From JBLMXQ01 sp050257855 (GTDB lineage: Bacteria; Acidobacteriota; Vicinamibacteria; Vicinamibacterales; CAVVIG01): a stretch of DNA of 64,000 nucleotides. Below the pieces are notes generated by a model. It was not told the origin of the DNA. It ran no database searches and saw only the letters and a list, made by a program, of their open reading frames with translations. A program made the position numbers and the translations under genes. The DNA is taken from assembly GCA_050257855.1 (NCBI GenBank), contig JBLMXQ010000129.1:1-64000 (forward strand). The letters run 5' to 3'. Below, piece after piece: positions 1 through 7,758 of this stretch. The stretch's first letter is position 1. Each line of letters opens with the position of its first letter.

Positions 1-28
1 GGCACTCGTGATGGATTAGCATGTCGCC

Positions 29-607
29 ATGCAGACAGCGCTCGTCCACGACATGTTCTATCTGGGCGTGCCGCTCGCCGAAAAGGTCCTGCGGCCGGTG
101 GTGGTCTATGCGTTCCTGATCGTCGGGCTGCGGCTCGCCGGCAAGCGGGAGCTCGCCCAGCTGAACCCGTTCGATCTCGTCGTGCTCCTGACGATCTCGA
201 ACACCGTGCAGAACGCGATCATCGGCGACGACAACAGCGTGACCGGCGGGCTCGTCGGCGCCGCCACGCTGCTGATCGTCAATCACTTCGTCGTGCAGGT
301 CCTGTTCCGGCACGAGCGGCTCGACCGCTTCATCGAGGGCGATCCGGACGTGCTGATCGAGAACGGCCGCGTCCTGACCGACGCGCTCGGACGCGAGCTG
401 ATCACGCGCACCGAGCTCGAGGCGGCCGCGCACAAGCAGGGATTCGACTCGCTCGAGGAGATCGAGCGCGCGGTGCTCGATCCGGGCGGCGGCATCGCCT
501 TCCTGGCGAAGAAGCCGACCTCCGACGAACGGCGCCATCGCGATCTGCTGGCGCGGCTGGATCAGCTGTCCGCGAAGGTGGACGCGCTGCGCGCATCGGG
601 GGCCTGA
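29..607 (+). CDS. DUF421/YetF-family membrane protein
   Basis: A 192-residue protein with hydrophobic stretches at about residues 8-35 and 60-92, followed by a soluble alpha/beta domain. The signature 'LRLAGKRELAQLNPFDLVVL' at about 35-54 is typical of the YetF/DUF421 family, in which two or three membrane helices precede a cytoplasmic YetF domain. 'DVLIENGRVL' at about 109 also fits, since the family usually has a strand reading 'P.vlI.nG.i'. The family's biochemical role is not established; B. subtilis YetF-type members have been linked to sporulation or stress. The C-terminal 35 residues (ERRHRDLLARLDQLSAKVDA) look like a short coiled coil. The start ATG has no strong Shine-Dalgarno. The next gene follows after 27 bases on the same strand and may be co-transcribed. 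Confidence 0.85.
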   Translation: MQTALVHDMFYLGVPLAEKVLRPVVVYAFLIVGLRLAGKRELAQLNPFDLVVLLTISNTVQNAIIGDDNSVTGGLVGAATLLIVNHFVVQVLFRHERLDRFIEGDPDVLIENGRVLTDALGRELITRTELEAAAHKQGFDSLEEIERAVLDPGGGIAFLAKKPTSDERRHRDLLARLDQLSAKVDALRASGA

Positions 608-634
608 ACGCCCCGCGCCAGGAAGGACCGAGAC

Positions 635-1789
635 ATGTCGGCTGCACATCCGTCGATCGGCCTCACGCTGGTGGCGGGCGCATCGCTCCTGGCGGCGCTT
701 TCGGCTCAGTCACGGCCGCGGGCGCGCGATCTCGGGATCGCGCCGGGCGTCTATCCGCCGGGGCCTCTGAACGCCATCACCGACGTCGCCGGGGTGCGCG
801 TCGGCCACACGACCGTCCTCGAGGGCGATTCGGTCCGGACCGGCGTCACCGCCGTCCTGCCGCACGGCGGCAACATCTTCCAGGACAAGGTCGCCGGCGC
901 GGTCTTCGTGGGCAACGCGTTCGGCAAGCTGGCCGGATCGACGCAGGTCGACGAGCTGGGCACCATCGAGACGCCCGTCGTGCTGACGAACACGCTGAGC
1001 GTCGGCACGGCCGTCGAAGCGGTCGTGCGCTACACGCTGGCGCAGCCCGGCAACGAGGAAGTGCGCTCGGTGAACGCGCTGGTCGGCGAGACGAACGACG
1101 GCGGCCTGAACGACATTCGCGGCCTGCACGTCACCGCCGAGCACGTACGGCACGCCATCGAGAGCGCCACCGGCGGCCCGGTCCAGGAAGGATCGGTCGG
1201 GGCCGGCACCGGCACGATCTGCTTCGGGTGGAAGGGCGGCATCGGCACCTCGTCCCGACGCGTCCCGGCCGGCTACACGGTGGGCATCCTGGCGCAGACC
1301 AATTTCGGCGGATATCTGACGATCGCCGGCGTCCCGATCTACCGTCAGCTGCAGCCGCCCTCACGACGCCCGGGCGGGGCCGGCCTCGAGCGCGAGGTTT
1401 CGGAGGAACGTTCCGCCAGCCCCGGCGACGGCTCGTGCATGCTCGTCGTCGCCACCGACGCGCCGCTCGATGCCCGCGACCTGAAGCGACTCGCGGCGCG
1501 CGCCGTGTTCGCCCTTGGCCGGACCGGCTCGTCCTACAGCAACGGCAGCGGCGACTTCGCCATCGCCTTCTCCACGTCGCCCGAGATGCGCAGCCGGTTC
1601 GGCGAGACGGCGCCGCGCGAGCGCCACGTGCTGCCGACCGATGCCGTGTCGCCGCTCTTCGAGGCCGTCCTCGAGGCGACGGAAGAGGCGGTCGACAACT
1701 CGCTGTTCCAGGCGACGACCGTCTCGTCGCGGTTCGGCACGGCGGAGGCGATTCCCGTCGATCGCGTGAAGGCGCTGATCGGCAGGTGA
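635..1789 (+). CDS. P1-family (DmpA-like) N-terminal nucleophile aminopeptidase, exported
   Basis: 384 residues. The body matches the P1 family (DmpA, L-aminopeptidase/D-esterase, beta-peptidyl aminopeptidases): 'PPGPLNAITDVAGVRVGH' at about 44, 'EGSVGAGTGTICFGWKGGIG' at about 188-207, and 'GRTGSSYSNGSGDFAIAFS' near 295-313. The last block carries the conserved serine region where family members cleave themselves into alpha and beta chains. Residues 1-25 form a hydrophobic leader ending in 'LAALSAQS', so the enzyme is probably secreted to the periplasm, which fits scavenging of peptides or N-terminally modified amino acids. A purine-rich 'AGGAAGG' lies about 10 bases before the ATG. Its TGA overlaps the GTG start of the following gene, so the two are translationally coupled. 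Confidence 0.88.
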   Translation: MSAAHPSIGLTLVAGASLLAALSAQSRPRARDLGIAPGVYPPGPLNAITDVAGVRVGHTTVLEGDSVRTGVTAVLPHGGNIFQDKVAGAVFVGNAFGKLAGSTQVDELGTIETPVVLTNTLSVGTAVEAVVRYTLAQPGNEEVRSVNALVGETNDGGLNDIRGLHVTAEHVRHAIESATGGPVQEGSVGAGTGTICFGWKGGIGTSSRRVPAGYTVGILAQTNFGGYLTIAGVPIYRQLQPPSRRPGGAGLEREVSEERSASPGDGSCMLVVATDAPLDARDLKRLAARAVFALGRTGSSYSNGSGDFAIAFSTSPEMRSRFGETAPRERHVLPTDAVSPLFEAVLEATEEAVDNSLFQATTVSSRFGTAEAIPVDRVKALIGR

Positions 1790-2217
1790 AGATCTACCTG
1801 GCGTGCACGGTGAGGGGCAATCGCGGCGGCGTCGCCGCGGGCCGCGCCATCTGCGCGGCGCTCGAGCGCCGCGGCCATCAGGTGCTCACGACTCACCTGC
1901 TGGCCGACGACGTGGACGAGGCGGAGTCGGCGCTGACCGCCGCCGACGTGTTCCGCCGCGATCTCGCGTGGCTCGCCGGCTGCGACGTCCTCGTGGCCGA
2001 AGCGTCGGGATCGACCTTCGGCGTCGGCTTCGAGGTCGGGTACGTCCTCGGACGCGCGCGCGAGACCGGACAGCGCGTCGTCCTGCTCTACGACGCGGCG
2101 CGGCAGGACCACATCTCGCGTCTGATTGCCGGCAACTGCGACGAACACTGCACGACGTTCGCCTATCGGTCGCTCGAGGATCTGGCCGGCTTCATCGACG
2201 ATCACTTCGGCGACTGA
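1786..2217 (+). CDS. DNPH1/nucleoside 2-deoxyribosyltransferase-like nucleotide N-hydrolase
   Basis: A 143-residue protein starting at a GTG that overlaps the stop of the upstream peptidase (GTGA). It resembles eukaryotic DNPH1 (Rcl), which hydrolyses the N-glycosidic bond of deoxynucleoside 5'-monophosphates. Points of similarity are the N-terminal 'IYLACTVRGNRGG' (DNPH1 has Y...SIRGG), the 'LTTHLLADDV' strand, 'FRRDLAWLAGCDVLVAEAS' and 'GVGFEVGYVLG', which carries the catalytic Glu of the nucleoside deoxyribosyltransferase fold. Length fits DNPH1 (about 150-170) and is shorter than most two-domain versions. Likely role: nucleotide pool cleaning or salvage in the cytoplasm. The substrate cannot be read from sequence; a plain nucleoside 2-deoxyribosyltransferase is the main alternative. 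Confidence 0.75.
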   Translation: MKIYLACTVRGNRGGVAAGRAICAALERRGHQVLTTHLLADDVDEAESALTAADVFRRDLAWLAGCDVLVAEASGSTFGVGFEVGYVLGRARETGQRVVLLYDAARQDHISRLIAGNCDEHCTTFAYRSLEDLAGFIDDHFGD

Positions 2218-2241
2218 CGAGGGAGCGCCTTCGGGCCGCCC

Positions 2242-3261
2242 CTACCGCAACGACCCCTCCAGCAGCCCCTCGCATCGCCGCAGCTCGGCGCCGTTCTCGG
2301 TACAGACGGCGTACTGCACGCGATCGCCGCCGTACATCGCCACGCCCGCGAATGCGCCCTGCGCGTTGACGACGTAGAACTTGACGTTGAAGTCCGGCCT
2401 GCCGTCGGTCGCGAGCAGCTGAGGGTCGGTCGTGCCCGCTCTCACCTGCCGCAGCGCCTCCATGCCGGCGTCGAGCGGATCGAGCCCCCGGCGCATGGCG
2501 TCGACGATCGCGAACGACGACAGGTTGAGCAGGTTCGATTCGCCGCGTCCGGTCGACCCGGCTGCACCGACTCCCTGCCGCACGTACAGCCCCGCCCCGA
2601 GAATCGGCGAGTCGCCGACCCGGCCCGGCAGCTTCCACGCCAGCCCGCTCGTCGTCGTCACGCCGGCGAGATCGCCGCCGGCGTTCACGCCGTTGCAGTT
2701 GATGGTGCCCCACAGGTGGTTCTCGTCGATCAGCCCTTCGCGCATCATCTCGGCGCCGATCGCGTAGCCGGCCTGCATCGTTCGTGCGGGCTCGATCTCG
2801 GCGCGCGCCGAGAGGCGCCGCTTCCACTCCTGCCACAGCGCCCGCGAGCGCGGACTGGTCAGATCGTCGTGGATCGTGAAGCCGTGTTCGCGGGCGAAGC
2901 ACGCCGCGCCGGCGCCGACGAGCAGATGATGCGGCGTCTCCTGCATCACCGCCCTCGCCACGAGCGCCGCGGTCGGCACGCCCTCGAGCGCCGCCACCGC
3001 GCCGGCGCGGCCCGTGGGTCCGTGCATGCAGCTGGCGTCGAGCTGCACGACGCCCTCGGCGTTCGGCAGTCCGCCGTACCCCACGCTGCTGTCGGCCGGG
3101 TCCAGCTCGACGATGGTGACGCCGGCCACGAGCGCGTCGAGGACGTCCGCGCCGCTCGTGATCATCGCGAAGGCGCGTTCGACGCACGTCTGCGTCCCGC
3201 CGTTCCTCCACTGGTGGCCGTTGGCCGAGGCGATCACGACGGGACGCGCGCGCGAGGGCAT
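2242..3261 (-). CDS. N4-(beta-N-acetylglucosaminyl)-L-asparaginase-like Ntn hydrolase
   Basis: A 339-residue member of the glycosylasparaginase branch of Ntn hydrolases. Diagnostic blocks are 'DSSVGYGGLPNAEGVVQLDA' near residue 56, 'HMHGP'-region 'SCMHGPTGRAGAV', and 'GDLAGVTTTSGLAWKLPGR' followed by 'VGDSPILGAGLYV'. The first Thr of the TTTSG block is the residue at which the proenzyme cleaves itself to free the nucleophile. No signal peptide is evident, so it is likely cytoplasmic, releasing aspartate from glycosylated or modified asparagine. It converges on the DNPH1-like gene with a 24-base gap and is followed, divergently, by the dehydratase gene. The isoaspartyl-peptidase subfamily is a less likely alternative because of the glycosylasparaginase-type TTTSG...GRVGDSP spacing. 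Confidence 0.85.
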   Translation of the reverse strand: MPSRARPVVIASANGHQWRNGGTQTCVERAFAMITSGADVLDALVAGVTIVELDPADSSVGYGGLPNAEGVVQLDASCMHGPTGRAGAVAALEGVPTAALVARAVMQETPHHLLVGAGAACFAREHGFTIHDDLTSPRSRALWQEWKRRLSARAEIEPARTMQAGYAIGAEMMREGLIDENHLWGTINCNGVNAGGDLAGVTTTSGLAWKLPGRVGDSPILGAGLYVRQGVGAAGSTGRGESNLLNLSSFAIVDAMRRGLDPLDAGMEALRQVRAGTTDPQLLATDGRPDFNVKFYVVNAQGAFAGVAMYGGDRVQYAVCTENGAELRRCEGLLEGSLR

Positions 3262-3329
3262 GCGGCATCACGCTAACACAGGCGGCCGGGGACGCGGCGC
3301 CATTGACCGTCAACGGTGACGCGGGTACG

Positions 3330-4325
3330 ATGACCAGCACGTTGTCCACAGCTGCACCGACCCGGCACATTCCGCTTGCCGCCGTGCGCGACGCGGCCTC
3401 GGCCGTCTACGGCGCCGCCATCCGCACCCCGCTCATCCGTGTCGACGTGCCGCCGGGCCCCGACATCGGAGTCCGCGAGCTCTATCTCAAGCTCGAAGTG
3501 CTGCAGCCGATCGCGTCGTTCAAGATCCGCGGCGCCTACAACGTCGTGCGGCAGCTGACGCCCGACGAGCTCCGCCAGGGCGTCTGGACCGTCAGCGCCG
3601 GAAACGCGGCCCAGGGCGTCGCCTACGCCGCCCGCAGGGCCGGAGCGCGCTGCACGGTGATGACCATGGACACGACGCCCGAGACGAAGCTGCGCGCCAT
3701 CGAGCGCCTCGGCGCGGCGATCGTCAGGACCACGTACGACGAATGCTGGCACACGGTCGAGACCCGGAAATCCGATCGGATGAGCGGCTACTTCGTCCAT
3801 CCATTCGACGACGACCGTTTCATCGCGGGCAACGGCACTGCCGGGCTCGAGATTCTCGAGGACCTGCCCGACGTCGATGCCGTGGTCGCGCCGATCGGCG
3901 GCGGCGGCCTGCTCGCCGGGCTCGCTGCCGCCATCCGGCCGCTGCGACCGCAGGCGAAGATCTACGCTGCCGAGCCGGAGACCGCCTCGCCGCTCAACGT
4001 CTCGCTCGCGGCCGGCAGCCCGCAGTATTTCGATCGCTGGCAGGCGTCGTTCGTCGACGGCGCCGGCGGCAAGTCGGTGCTCCCGACGATGTGGCCGCTG
4101 CTGTCGACGCTGGACGGGTCGATCGTGGTGACGCTGGACCAGGTGGCCCGGGGCATGCGGCTCGTCGCCGAGCGCGCCCGGATCATCGCCGAGGGCGCGG
4201 CCGGCTGCGCCATCGCCGCCGCCCTCAGCGGCCGGGCCGGAGGCGGCAAGGTGGTCGCGGTCGTCTCGGGCGGCAACATCGATCTGGCGAAGTTCGCCTC
4301 GCTCATCGGCGCATGCCCCCCGTAG
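3330..4325 (+). CDS. PLP-dependent threonine/serine dehydratase family protein
   Basis: 331 residues from the ATG at 3330; an in-frame TTG at 3303 would add nine residues but has no better ribosome site. Fold type II PLP enzyme: the PLP lysine lies in 'IASFKIRGAYN' (about K65), substrate loop 'SAGNAAQGVA' (the family's SxGNHxQG with His replaced by Ala), and the glycine loop 'IGGGGLLAG' (about 190) binding the phosphate. It deaminates threonine or serine, or a beta-hydroxy amino acid, to the 2-oxo acid. The C-terminus ends after the catalytic domain, so the ACT-like regulatory domain of biosynthetic IlvA is absent. This suggests a catabolic or racemase-like member. The Asn-Ala swap in the SxGNHxQG loop is unusual and may shift specificity. 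Confidence 0.8.
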   Translation: MTSTLSTAAPTRHIPLAAVRDAASAVYGAAIRTPLIRVDVPPGPDIGVRELYLKLEVLQPIASFKIRGAYNVVRQLTPDELRQGVWTVSAGNAAQGVAYAARRAGARCTVMTMDTTPETKLRAIERLGAAIVRTTYDECWHTVETRKSDRMSGYFVHPFDDDRFIAGNGTAGLEILEDLPDVDAVVAPIGGGGLLAGLAAAIRPLRPQAKIYAAEPETASPLNVSLAAGSPQYFDRWQASFVDGAGGKSVLPTMWPLLSTLDGSIVVTLDQVARGMRLVAERARIIAEGAAGCAIAAALSGRAGGGKVVAVVSGGNIDLAKFASLIGACPP

Positions 4326-4348
4326 CGAACCCGTCGCCCTTGGCCCGT

Positions 4349-4376
4349 AGCCCTGAGCCCTGAGCCCTCAGCCCTT
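4349..4376 (+). repeat. Four tandem 7-bp units (AGCCCTN) before glgP
   Basis: Between the dehydratase stop and the glgP ATG, the sequence reads as four contiguous heptamers AGCCCTG, AGCCCTG, AGCCCTC, AGCCCTT. The array ends six bases before the glgP start, so it occupies the ribosome-binding region and no Shine-Dalgarno is visible. It is one of four comparable arrays in the window. Confidence 0.9.
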
Positions 4377-4382
4377 TCAGAA

Positions 4383-6539
4383 ATGAACAGATACGCCGGT
4401 CTGCCGCCGCTTCCGGAACGCATCGCCCGCCTCGACGAGCTGGCCGTCGATCTCTGGTGGAGCTGGAACCTCGAGGGCCGCCGCGTGTTCCGCTCGCTCG
4501 ATTACAGGCTGTGGCGCACGACGGCGCACAACCCGGTGCGGATGCTGTGGATGGTGCCCCGGGCGCTCCTCGAGCGCGCGGCGGCGGACCCGGGATTCCT
4601 CTCGCTTTACGACGAGGCGGTCGCCGCGCTGGACGCGGCGAGGGCCGCCCACAACACGTGGTGGGCGCGGCGGTATCCGGAACTCGCCGGGCAGTCGATC
4701 GCGTACTTCTCGGCGGAGTTCGCGCTGCACCAGTCGCTGCCGATCTACGCCGGCGGCCTGGGCGTCCTCGCCGGCGACCACTGCAAGGAGGCGAGCGATC
4801 TCGGCGTGCCGCTCATCGGCGTCGGGTTCATGTATCCGCAGGGCTACTTCCACCAGCACATCTCTGCCGAGGGATGGCAGGAAGAGAGCTACGAGCGGCT
4901 GAACTGGGCCGACGCGCCGATCGAGCAGGCGATGACGCCCGACGGCAAGCCGTGCATCACCGCCGTGCCGCTCGGCGATCGGTCGGTGCTCGTCGCGGTG
5001 TGGCGCGTGCGCATCGGACGCGCGAAGCTGTACCTGCTCGACACCGATCTCGAGGAGAACGCGCCGTGGGATCGGGAGCTGTCCGCGCGCCTGTACGGCG
5101 GCGATCGCGAGACGCGCATCCAGCAGGAGATCGTCCTCGGCATCGGCGGCGTTCGCGCGCTGAAGGCGCTCGGATCCGATCCGTCGGTGTTCCACCTCAA
5201 CGAAGGACATGCGGCGTTCGTCGTGCTGCAGCGGATACGCGATCTGATCGAGGCCGGCTCGAACTTCGACGACGCGCTGGAAGAGATCCGCCGCACGACG
5301 ATGTTCACCACCCACACGCCGGTGGCGGCCGGACACGACGCCTTCCCGTTCCAGCTGGTGGAAAAGCACCTCGCCGGCTGCTGGGGCACGCTCGGCGCCA
5401 ATCGCGATCGGTTCCTGGCGCTCGGCGCGCACGACAACGGCAGCGGCGCGCAGTTCAACATGACCGCGCTGGCGCTTCGCTCGGCCGGCGAGGTCAATGC
5501 GGTCAGCCGGGTCCACGGCGAGGTCACGCGCGCCATGTGGGGGGCCATCTGGCCGGACGTGCCCGAGGCCGAGCGCCCGGTCGGCTACATCACCAACGGC
5601 GTCCACGTCCCGACGTGGATTGCGGCGGACCTCGCGGCGCTCTTCGATCGATATCTCGGCCCCGACTGGCTCGATCGCCACGACGACCCGGCGCTGTGGG
5701 ACGGCATCCTCGCGATCCCCGACGGGGAGCTGTGGTCGGTCCGGCGCGCGCTCCGGCAGTACCTGTTCACGTTCGTCCGCGAGCGCGCGCGTCAGCGCTG
5801 GAGCGAGGACCGTGTCGGCATCCCGCGGGTCGTGGCCGCCGGCACGCTGCTCGAGCCCGAGGCGCTCACGCTCGGTTTCGCGCGGCGCTTCACGGCGTAC
5901 AAGCGCGCCGAGCTCGTGTTTCGCGATCCGGAGCGCCTCGCGCGCATCCTCAACGACGCCGCGCGCCCCGTCCAGATCATCTTCGCCGGCAAGGCGCACC
6001 CGGCCGACGATCCGGGCCACCACCTGCTGCAGCGCGTCTACCGGCGCGCGCTCGATCCGCTGTTCGGTGGCCGCGTCGCCTTCGTGGACGACTACGATTT
6101 GCACGTCGCCCACTTCCTGGTCCAGGGCTGCGACGTGTGGCTGAACAACCCGCGCAGGCCGCTCGAAGCGAGCGGCACGAGCGGCATGAAGGCGGCCCTC
6201 AACGGCGCGCCGCACCTCAGCATCGGCGATGGCTGGTGGGCCGAGGGCTTCAACGGCACCAACGGCTGGCTGGTCGACGGCGGCGTCGTGAGCGACGACC
6301 CCGACGCGGTGGATGCCGCCGACGCGAACGCAATGTACCGGCTGCTCGAGGAGGTGATCGTCCCGGCGTTCTACGATCGGGACGAGGAGGGCGTCCCCCG
6401 CCGCTGGCTCGCCACCGTGAAGGACGCGATCCGTTCGGTGGCGCCGCGCTTCGCAGCCCGCCGGATGGTCAAGCAGTACGTCGAGGAGATGTACGCACCG
6501 GCCATGGAGCGGCGGGTGGTGGGACGTGCGAAGAACTAG
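4383..6539 (+). CDS. glgP: Alpha-glucan (glycogen/maltodextrin) phosphorylase
   Basis: 718 residues of the GT35 family, short bacterial type (compare about 830 for E. coli GlgP and about 700-850 for this branch). An N-terminal DUF3417-like segment 'LAVDLWWSWNLEGRRVFRSL' is followed by the glycosyltransferase core 'YFSAEFALHQSLPIYAGGLG', 'HLNEGHAAF', 'TTHTPVAAGHD', and 'FARRFTAYKRAELVF'. The PLP lysine sits in 'EASGTSGMKAALNG' (about K603), with 'GTNGW' downstream. It releases glucose 1-phosphate from stored or imported alpha-1,4-glucans in the cytoplasm. It follows the dehydratase after 57 bases containing a heptamer array, and its 3' end abuts a degraded gene on the other strand. No other glycogen genes are nearby. 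Confidence 0.93.
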   Translation: MNRYAGLPPLPERIARLDELAVDLWWSWNLEGRRVFRSLDYRLWRTTAHNPVRMLWMVPRALLERAAADPGFLSLYDEAVAALDAARAAHNTWWARRYPELAGQSIAYFSAEFALHQSLPIYAGGLGVLAGDHCKEASDLGVPLIGVGFMYPQGYFHQHISAEGWQEESYERLNWADAPIEQAMTPDGKPCITAVPLGDRSVLVAVWRVRIGRAKLYLLDTDLEENAPWDRELSARLYGGDRETRIQQEIVLGIGGVRALKALGSDPSVFHLNEGHAAFVVLQRIRDLIEAGSNFDDALEEIRRTTMFTTHTPVAAGHDAFPFQLVEKHLAGCWGTLGANRDRFLALGAHDNGSGAQFNMTALALRSAGEVNAVSRVHGEVTRAMWGAIWPDVPEAERPVGYITNGVHVPTWIAADLAALFDRYLGPDWLDRHDDPALWDGILAIPDGELWSVRRALRQYLFTFVRERARQRWSEDRVGIPRVVAAGTLLEPEALTLGFARRFTAYKRAELVFRDPERLARILNDAARPVQIIFAGKAHPADDPGHHLLQRVYRRALDPLFGGRVAFVDDYDLHVAHFLVQGCDVWLNNPRRPLEASGTSGMKAALNGAPHLSIGDGWWAEGFNGTNGWLVDGGVVSDDPDAVDAADANAMYRLLEEVIVPAFYDRDEEGVPRRWLATVKDAIRSVAPRFAARRMVKQYVEEMYAPAMERRVVGRAKN

Positions 6540-6706
6540 GAAGTCCGATCCTGCGCCTCGATTCCGGTCGGGCGCGCGCACGATTGCGAATCCGAGCAGA
6601 TCGACGTAGAAGCGCGTCATCGCCTCGAGGCGCCTCGAGGCGCCAGGAGGTCGCGCGCGCGGAGCGCAAGGTGCCCGAGGCCGGCGTGCGCGGGCAGGTC
6701 CGTGGT
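6540..6706 (-). pseudogene. Relic of a vicinal-oxygen-chelate (glyoxalase/bleomycin-resistance) gene
   Basis: On the minus strand, 'AGLGHLALRARDL' is read in one frame at about 6660-6705. 'MTRFYVDLLGFAIVRAPDRN' is read in another frame from 6620 to about 6560. Joined, they give the classic first beta-alpha-beta module of a VOC protein, with the first metal His in 'GHLALR'. A stop (6617-6619) closes the first frame, and an exact 10-bp tandem repeat (cgcctcgagg, 6621-6640) sits at the break. The rest of the protein is missing: the frame then runs antisense into the 3' end of glgP. I read this as a frameshifted, truncated remnant left after a rearrangement downstream of glgP. Confidence 0.6.
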
Positions 6707-6722
6707 GCTAGACTTGCGTGTT

Positions 6723-7181
6723 ATGCCACGCAAGTCGGTCGTCAAGTCGCGGTGCGCGCTGTGCGGTGCGAAGGACGTGTCGGAGCCCCGCGGGGAAGAG
6801 AAGTACTGCCGCGACTGCTGGGACAAGAAGATCGCCGTCGAGGAGATCGTCGCACGCGAGTTCGCGCTCAAGCGGTACATCCGGGCGCACAGCGCCGAGA
6901 AGTACCTCATCTACCACTCCACGCTGAAGCGGCCGTGCGGCCAGCTGATCGTCCTCGACGACGGGTACGACCTGTTCCTGACGCTCGTCCTCTACCCGAA
7001 CTTCGGCTGGGACGAACCGGCCTATCACCTCGAAGGCGATCCCGAAGGGCGCATCTTCTCGGAGCTGCTCGTCGACGTCATCGCCGCCGAAGTCATCGAG
7101 CCCTGGGGCGGCGGCAAGTGGCACATGGAAATCGTCCGCTCGGTGAATCCGGAGCCGGAGGACTGGAACGGCGAGATGTAG
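6723..7181 (+). CDS. Hypothetical small zinc-ribbon protein
   Basis: 152 residues starting at ATG 6723; an in-frame upstream GTG at 6702 is possible, but it lies in the relic region and before the likely -10 box. The N-terminus 'SRCALCGAKDVSEP' plus 'KYCRDCWDKK' supplies two CxxC knuckles about 17 residues apart, a probable zinc ribbon. The C-terminal about 100 residues (e.g. 'CGQLIVLDDGYDLFLTLVLY') look like a compact alpha/beta domain that I do not recognise. A 'TAGACT' -10-like box at 6708-6713 leaves only nine bases before the ATG, suggesting a leaderless transcript. No function can be assigned; a nucleic-acid or protein-binding role is only a guess from the ribbon. Confidence 0.75.
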   Translation: MPRKSVVKSRCALCGAKDVSEPRGEEKYCRDCWDKKIAVEEIVAREFALKRYIRAHSAEKYLIYHSTLKRPCGQLIVLDDGYDLFLTLVLYPNFGWDEPAYHLEGDPEGRIFSELLVDVIAAEVIEPWGGGKWHMEIVRSVNPEPEDWNGEM

Positions 7182-7199
7182 CGCCGGCAGGGTTCGGCG

Positions 7200-7205
7200 T
7201 ATAAT
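7200..7205 (+). promoter_or_regulatory. Consensus -10 box (TATAAT) upstream of the gene at 7255
   Basis: A perfect TATAAT sits 50 bases before the start codon of the exported protein at 7255. No good -35 hexamer is found 16-18 bases upstream. Just before the gene, 'ATCCTC-GG-GAGGAT' (7238-7251) is a perfect inverted repeat that contains the Shine-Dalgarno GGGAGGA, so translation could be dampened by structure. Confidence 0.5.
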
Positions 7206-7254
7206 CCGTCAAACTGCTCTTTTTTCGGGCTCGTCCAATCCTCGGGAGGATGTC

Positions 7255-7755
7255 ATGAACTGTGCGCGTTTCGCTGCCGCTGCGATCGTCGGCGCCAGCC
7301 TCATCGCCGGCACCGTCTACGCCCAGACGCCGAAAGCGCCGGACCTGAAACCGATTCTGTCCGGCAAGAAGTTCACGCCGCCCGTCCATGGCCAGGCGAC
7401 GATCGACCTCAAGTGGCCGCCGGTCACCAAGCGGGTCAAGGACACCGTCGTCACGACGATGGTGGTGAAGAACACATCGCCCCAGCCGATCGCCAGGCTT
7501 GCGATCGACGAGATCTGGTACGACAAGGGCGGGAACATCATCGCCGGCGGCAAGGGCCTCGTCAACGGGTTGCTGCAGCCCGAAGAGATCCAGACCGTCA
7601 CGATCGAGACGCCGTGGAAAGTCGGCATGCTGTCGAACAACTACGAGTTCTCGCACGCCAACGGCACGGTGAAGCCGAACCGCGTGAAGACGCTCGGCGA
7701 CGAACCGAAGAAAGAGGAGCCCGCGAAGAAGGGCCCCGCGAAGAAGAAGAAGTAG
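7255..7755 (+). CDS. Exported FxLYD-like hypothetical protein with lysine-rich tail
   Basis: 166 residues. A clear signal peptide (charged start, hydrophobic 'FAAAAIVGASLIAG', cleavage after 'TVYA-QT') directs it to the periplasm or beyond. The middle, residues about 55-125, has an immunoglobulin-like pattern of beta strands ('VVTTMVVKNTSPQPIARLAI', then 'YDKGGNIIAGG'). This resembles FxLYD or related domains that describe comparison of an exported strand to a modified partner. The tail is strikingly basic (KKEEPAKKGPAKKKK). A strong Shine-Dalgarno GGGAGGA precedes the ATG. Its stop is three bases from the stop of the convergent PrcB-like gene. Function unknown; such proteins are common in acidobacterial genomes. 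Confidence 0.75.
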   Translation: MNCARFAAAAIVGASLIAGTVYAQTPKAPDLKPILSGKKFTPPVHGQATIDLKWPPVTKRVKDTVVTTMVVKNTSPQPIARLAIDEIWYDKGGNIIAGGKGLVNGLLQPEEIQTVTIETPWKVGMLSNNYEFSHANGTVKPNRVKTLGDEPKKEEPAKKGPAKKKK

Positions 7756-7758
7756 CCG

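Noticed and set aside
4377..6620. A 747-residue minus-strand frame across glgP
   Set aside because: Only its first about 20 residues look like a real protein (the VOC relic); the rest is the antisense of glgP.
4457..7204. A 915-residue plus-strand frame overlapping glgP
   Set aside because: Arg/Gly/Ala-rich composition without motifs; it is the +2 frame of glgP and the zinc-ribbon gene.
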